Made by a program: the position numbers and the translations under genes
DNA from: Cytobacillus firmus DS1
GTDB taxonomy: Bacteria; Bacillota; Bacilli; Bacillales; Cytobacillaceae
Direction of reading: 5' to 3'
Length of the DNA: 64,000 bases
NCBI RefSeq assembly: GCF_000565285.1
Contig: NZ_APVL01000005.1
Span: 210,160 to 274,159, forward strand
Shown here: positions 60,877 to 64,000 of the stretch, in pieces
How the letters are laid out: each line of letters begins with the position of its first letter
Numbering within the stretch: the first letter of the stretch is position 1
The notes under the pieces: model-generated
Databases searched by the model: none
The model's input: only the letters and a program-made list of their open reading frames with translations
Told to the model about the DNA's origin: nothing

Positions 60877-62274
60877 ATGGCAAAAAAGATGCCTGAGATC
60901 GGCGATTACAAGTATGGTTTTGCCGATAAAGACGTTTCCATTTTCCGATCAAAACGCGGTTTGACAAAAGAAATTGTTGAAGAGATTTCAAAATTGAAGG
61001 AAGAGCCACAATGGATGCTTGACTTCCGTTTAAAATCATTGGACCATTTCTATAACATGCCTATGCCGCAATGGGGCGGAGATTTAGCGTCATTAAACTT
61101 TGATGAAATTACGTATTATGTAAAGCCTTCTGAAAAAACTGAACGCTCTTGGGATGAGGTTCCTGAAGAAATCAAACAGACGTTTGATAAATTGGGTATT
61201 CCGGAAGCAGAGCAGAAGTATCTTGCAGGTGTTTCTGCACAGTATGAATCAGAGGTTGTTTACCATAACATGCAGGAAGATCTTGAAGCAAAAGGAATCG
61301 TATTCAAGGATACAGATTCCGCTCTTCGCGAAAATGAAGATATCTTCCGTGAGCACTGGGCAAAGGTTATCCCTCCAACAGACAACAAATTTGCTGCATT
61401 AAACTCGGCCGTTTGGTCTGGCGGATCTTTCATCTATGTTCCTAAAGGAGTTAAGGTTGATACGCCATTGCAGGCATATTTCCGCATTAACTCTGAGAAC
61501 ATGGGGCAATTTGAGCGTACGCTTATCATTGTTGATGAAGGCGCACATGTACACTATGTAGAGGGCTGTACAGCACCTGTATACACAACCAACTCACTTC
61601 ATAGTGCTGTTGTTGAAATCATCATCAAAAAAGACGCATATTGCCGTTATACAACGATCCAAAACTGGGCAAACAACGTATACAACCTGGTTACGAAGCG
61701 TGCGGTTTGTGAATCAAACGCAACAATGGAATGGATTGACGGTAACATCGGTTCAAAACTGACAATGAAATATCCGGCAGTTATTCTTAAAGGAGAAGGC
61801 GCACGCGGTATGACCCTTTCCATTGCATTAGCAGGCAAAGGGCAGCATCAGGACGCAGGTGCGAAAATGATTCACCTTGCTCCAAACACTTCTTCAACGA
61901 TTGTATCAAAATCGATTTCCAAGCAGGGCGGTAAAGTAACATACCGCGGGATTGTTCACTTCGGCCGCAAAGCGGACGGTGCACGTGCCAATATCGAGTG
62001 TGATACGTTAATCATGGATAACCAGTCAACTTCAGATACAATTCCTTACAATGAAATCCTGAACGATAACATCTCTCTTGAGCATGAAGCGAAGGTTTCA
62101 AAAGTATCTGAAGAACAGCTATTCTATCTTATGAGCCGCGGAATTTCTGAGGAAGAAGCAACAGAAATGATCGTAATGGGCTTCATCGAGCCATTTACGA
62201 AAGAACTTCCAATGGAATACGCAGTAGAGATGAACCGACTGATAAAGTTTGAGATGGAAGGTTCCATCGGTTAA
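60877..62274 (+). CDS. sufB: SufB, Fe-S scaffold subunit
   Basis: 465-residue core scaffold on which the cluster forms with SufC and SufD. Family blocks: [40 protein letters not shown] (conserved Cys), [40 protein letters not shown] and the SufC-binding [23 protein letters not shown] 60877 follows AATGGAGGAATACGACG; an earlier in-frame ATG (60841) precedes the site. Last gene of the suf operon, ended by a terminator beyond a dispersed repeat. Confidence 0.97.
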   Translation: MAKKMPEIGDYKYGFADKDVSIFRSKRGLTKEIVEEISKLKEEPQWMLDFRLKSLDHFYNMPMPQWGGDLASLNFDEITYYVKPSEKTERSWDEVPEEIKQTFDKLGIPEAEQKYLAGVSAQYESEVVYHNMQEDLEAKGIVFKDTDSALRENEDIFREHWAKVIPPTDNKFAALNSAVWSGGSFIYVPKGVKVDTPLQAYFRINSENMGQFERTLIIVDEGAHVHYVEGCTAPVYTTNSLHSAVVEIIIKKDAYCRYTTIQNWANNVYNLVTKRAVCESNATMEWIDGNIGSKLTMKYPAVILKGEGARGMTLSIALAGKGQHQDAGAKMIHLAPNTSSTIVSKSISKQGGKVTYRGIVHFGRKADGARANIECDTLIMDNQSTSDTIPYNEILNDNISLEHEAKVSKVSEEQLFYLMSRGISEEEATEMIVMGFIEPFTKELPMEYAVEMNRLIKFEMEGSIG

Positions 62275-62285
62275 TAGATATTTTG

Positions 62286-62498
62286 TCGCAGTCTAACGGG
62301 CAGTAAGACCCCATATCAAGACTCAGATTATCAATGGAGCTAAGTGGGGGTCAAACTGCCCGTAAAGGCCCCGAAAGAAGGACAAAGACTAAAGAACGCC
62401 ACATCCTGTGGCAAGGTCTTTGTGACCCACTTCCTGTGGGCCTCAACTAACAATCAGCAGGGGGAAAAGCACTCCCACTGATTGAAGTTTCACTTTAT
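62286..62498. repeat. Dispersed repeat, expanded copy after sufB
   Basis: Ends match the compact copy at 12593-12669: TCGCAGTCTAACGGGCAGTAAGAC at the left; CTAACAATCAG and CACTGATTGAAGTTTCACTTTAT at the right. About 136 bp of extra sequence in the middle holds further hairpins (e.g. GCCACATCCTGTGGC; ACCCACTTCCTGTGGGC). It lies between sufB and its terminator. Confidence 0.82.
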
Positions 62499-62500
62499 GA

Positions 62501-62535
62501 AAACCCGTTTACCTGCCATGGTAAGCGGGTTTTTA
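62501..62535 (+). terminator. Terminator of the suf operon
   Basis: AAACCCGTTTAC (62501-62512) and GTAAGCGGGTTT (62521-62532), one G-U pair, followed by TTAAAT. The stretch 62536-62669 is AT-rich, with a small inverted repeat AAAGTGA/TCACTTT near 62589-62610. Confidence 0.8.
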
Positions 62536-62669
62536 AATAGAAAAATGGTTTTTATCTATTTTTGGAAAAGTGGTGATTAAACTGCTAAAGTGAAGATATA
62601 TCACTTTGATAAAAGCTAAATTAGTTTTCATTTTAACTTGACAATACTTAGGTAAACGGAGGTGCTTCA

Positions 62670-63515
62670 ATGATTATCATAGGCGTAACAGGCTGGGGCG
62701 ATCATGATAGCCTTTATACAGGCGCCATTTCGCCGAGAGATAAATTAAAGGAGTACGCCGGCCATTTTCCGACCGTTGAGGTGGACTCTGCATTTTATGC
62801 TGTGCAGCCGAAGCGCAACTCCGCCAGATGGGTAAAAAACACCCCGGACGGTTTTCAATTCATTGTAAAAGCCTATCAGGGCATGACGGGCCATCAGAGA
62901 GGCGAAATCCCTTTTGAAAGCAAGGAAGAAATGTTTGAAGCATTTAAAGTTTCATTGGAGCCTTATATCGAATCCGGCAAACTGGCTATGGTGCTGTTTC
63001 AATTTCCGCCATGGTTTGACTGCAAAAAAGCTAATGTCGAGTACCTTCGCTGGTGCAAGGAGCAGATGGGGGATATCCCCTGTGCCCTGGAGTTCAGGCA
63101 TCAATCATGGTTTCGTCCCGAGTTTAGGGAAAGCACATTAAGCTTTTTGAAAGAGGAAGACTGGATTCACAGCATCTGTGACGAGCCGCAAGCCGGTGTG
63201 GGCTCTATTCCAATGGTCCTGGAAACAACCAGTCCTGATAAGGTTCTTGTTCGGTTTCATGGCCGAAACTTTCACGGCTGGCAGAAGAAGAATGCGGACA
63301 ACTGGCGGGAGGTCCGCTATCTGTACCGCTATAACGAAAAAGAACTGGCAGAATGGGCAGAACATCTAAAAATGCTCGAGAAAAAATGTAAAAATGTCTT
63401 CGTAGTCTTCAACAACAACTCCGGCGGTGACGCGGCAGACAACGCTAAACAAATGATCAAAATGCTCGATATCGAATATCAGCAGCTTGCTCCCAGACAG
63501 CTTGATTTATTCTAA
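62670..63515 (+). CDS. yunF: YunF, DUF72 protein
   Basis: 281-residue TIM-barrel-like protein of the DUF72 family. Typical segments: IIIGVTGWGDHDSLYTG at the N-terminus, FPTVEVDSAFYAVQPKRNSA, FQFPPWFDCKKANVEYL, ALEFRHQSWFRPEF, KVLVRFHGRNFHGWQ and FVVFNNNSGGDAADNAKQMI. ATG 62670 follows ACGGAGGTGCTTC. It matches B. subtilis YunF, in the yun genes adjoining suf. The conserved His/Trp/Asn pattern suggests an enzyme, but no reaction is established. Confidence 0.88.
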   Translation: MIIIGVTGWGDHDSLYTGAISPRDKLKEYAGHFPTVEVDSAFYAVQPKRNSARWVKNTPDGFQFIVKAYQGMTGHQRGEIPFESKEEMFEAFKVSLEPYIESGKLAMVLFQFPPWFDCKKANVEYLRWCKEQMGDIPCALEFRHQSWFRPEFRESTLSFLKEEDWIHSICDEPQAGVGSIPMVLETTSPDKVLVRFHGRNFHGWQKKNADNWREVRYLYRYNEKELAEWAEHLKMLEKKCKNVFVVFNNNSGGDAADNAKQMIKMLDIEYQQLAPRQLDLF

Positions 63516-63520
63516 AGCGG

Positions 63521-63568
63521 GTGACAGGCACCTGTACCACTTCAGCAACTGGTATAGGTGCCTGTCAC
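63521..63568. repeat. 19-bp-stem hairpin element (GTGACAGGCACC type)
   Basis: GTGACAGGCACCTGTACCA (63521-63539) pairs with TGGTATAGGTGCCTGTCAC (63550-63568), one G-T wobble, 10-nt loop. It sits 5 bp after the yunF stop and is followed by TTTCACCCTTTT. GTGACAGGCACC hairpins recur between genes in many Bacillus genomes. It may end yunF transcripts, though the U-tract is poor. Confidence 0.7.
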
Positions 63569-63630
63569 TTTCACCCTTTTCCTTGTCCGCACATATTGTG
63601 TAAGGGAAAAGGAAAGGAGTGGGTGCAGGT

Positions 63631-63933
63631 ATGATTGATCTGAAGCCGATTGATATAGATGGCCACACTTTTTTGAGTGTTTCGGTGCAGCTGCCGAAGA
63701 CCAATCTGCTGGTGGTAACGAATGATAAAGGGTATATCATGTGCGGAGCCCTGGATGTAGCTTTGCTGAATGAGAAACTTAAGGACCGCAAAGTAATTGC
63801 CGGCAGGGCTGTCGGTGTAAAAACGATAGATCAGCTGTTGAATGCCCCGCTTGAATCTGTCACTTATGAGGCAGAGGAACTGGGCATTGTTAAAGGAACG
63901 ATCGGAAAAGAAGCACTGCTCAAAATGATCTAA
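63631..63933 (+). CDS. yunC: YunC, DUF1805 protein
   Basis: 100 residues (KPIDIDGHTFLSVSVQLPKT, KGYIMCGALDVALLNEKLKD, AGRAVGVKTIDQLLNAPLES), fitting YunC (DUF1805), a small alpha/beta protein of unknown function with a solved homologous fold. I start at ATG 63631 after GGAGTGGGTGCAGGT; the GTG at 63619 leaves no room for a ribosome site. The conserved Cys in YIMCGALD is visible. It follows yunF as in the B. subtilis yun region, and a terminator closes it. Confidence 0.88.
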   Translation: MIDLKPIDIDGHTFLSVSVQLPKTNLLVVTNDKGYIMCGALDVALLNEKLKDRKVIAGRAVGVKTIDQLLNAPLESVTYEAEELGIVKGTIGKEALLKMI

Positions 63934-63935
63934 AG

Positions 63936-63964
63936 GCATGCCTGAATAGGCCTGTCTTTTTTTA
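63936..63964 (+). terminator. Terminator of yunC
   Basis: GGCA-t-GCCT, GAAT loop, AGGC-c-TGTC with one internal mismatch, followed by seven T residues. The last 36 bp of the window show no feature. Confidence 0.7.
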
Positions 63965-64000
63965 AAAGATAAGAAAGTATAAAATTTTGAACGTCGATAA

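Noticed and set aside
62638..62643. TTGACA as -35 of a yunF promoter
   Set aside because: A -10 at the right distance would fall in the ribosome binding site, and no TATAAT-like sequence is there.

Overview
The window looks like a chromosomal segment of an endospore-forming Bacillaceae bacterium (Bacillus sensu lato). Low-to-moderate GC, strong AGGAGG-type ribosome binding sites with frequent TTG/GTG starts, spore genes (gerABC, spoIIP, CotF-type coat genes) and long gene-order agreement with Bacillus subtilis all point the same way. The B. subtilis-like blocks are secG-yvaK(est)-rnr-smpB-ssrA at the left end, and a yusVU ... fadNAE(yusLKJ)-yusI-gcvH-yusG-yusF-yusE-yusD-metNPQ-yurZ-sufCDSUB-yunF-yunC series from 35 kb to the right end. 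I cannot assign a species from sequence alone.

Layout. 1-5.1 kb: SecG, carboxylesterase, RNase R, SmpB and tmRNA. The last three belong to RNA surveillance and ribosome rescue. The tmRNA gene is unusual: its T-loop is interrupted by a 278-nt group I intron, a dispersed repeat lies between its promoter and its mature 5' end, and a frameshifted LAGLIDADG homing endonuclease lies antisense just downstream. 5.6-9.7 kb: TetR regulator, a hidden 34-aa SinI-like peptide, a membrane protein, a fluoride riboswitch with two CrcB/Fluc genes, an MscS channel and an FMN reductase. 9.7-16 kb: PhoP-type alkaline phosphatase, a DUF4352 lipoprotein, and a MarR-MMPL (YdgG-YdgH type) exporter pair. 16-28.9 kb: two SDR enzymes, a LiaG-like protein preceded by a DnaA-box cluster, GNAT, cation/proton antiporter, peptide deformylase, USP-like protein, a SpoIIP paralogue, a YtkA-type lipoprotein and a DUF4931 protein. 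29-34 kb: RodA, then a gerABC germinant receptor operon.

34-39.5 kb: a Fur-controlled divergent siderophore uptake locus (binding protein / two permeases / ATPase / FhuF-like reductase) followed by YusU. 40-41 kb: coat-protein genes, one carrying a fresh 83-bp tandem duplication of its 5' end, and YuzL. 41-47 kb: FadR-controlled beta-oxidation operon. 47-51 kb: YusI, GcvH, YusG, YusF, YusE, an MFS transporter and YusD. 51-56 kb: two SAM-I (S-box) riboswitches controlling MetY and the MetNPQ methionine importer, then YurZ. 57-62.3 kb: the SUF iron-sulfur cluster assembly operon. 62.5-64 kb: YunF and YunC.

At least four families of non-coding dispersed repeats occupy most of the longer intergenic gaps: an AGCTCCaGGCGCC-ended mosaic family, a TTGATTTCCGCTCC-ended family, a CTAACGGGCAGT/CAATCAGTG family and a GTGACAGGCACC hairpin. 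A four-copy 52-bp tandem array adds to these. I see no phage, IS element or CRISPR array. The most unusual feature is the intron-split, repeat-led tmRNA gene.
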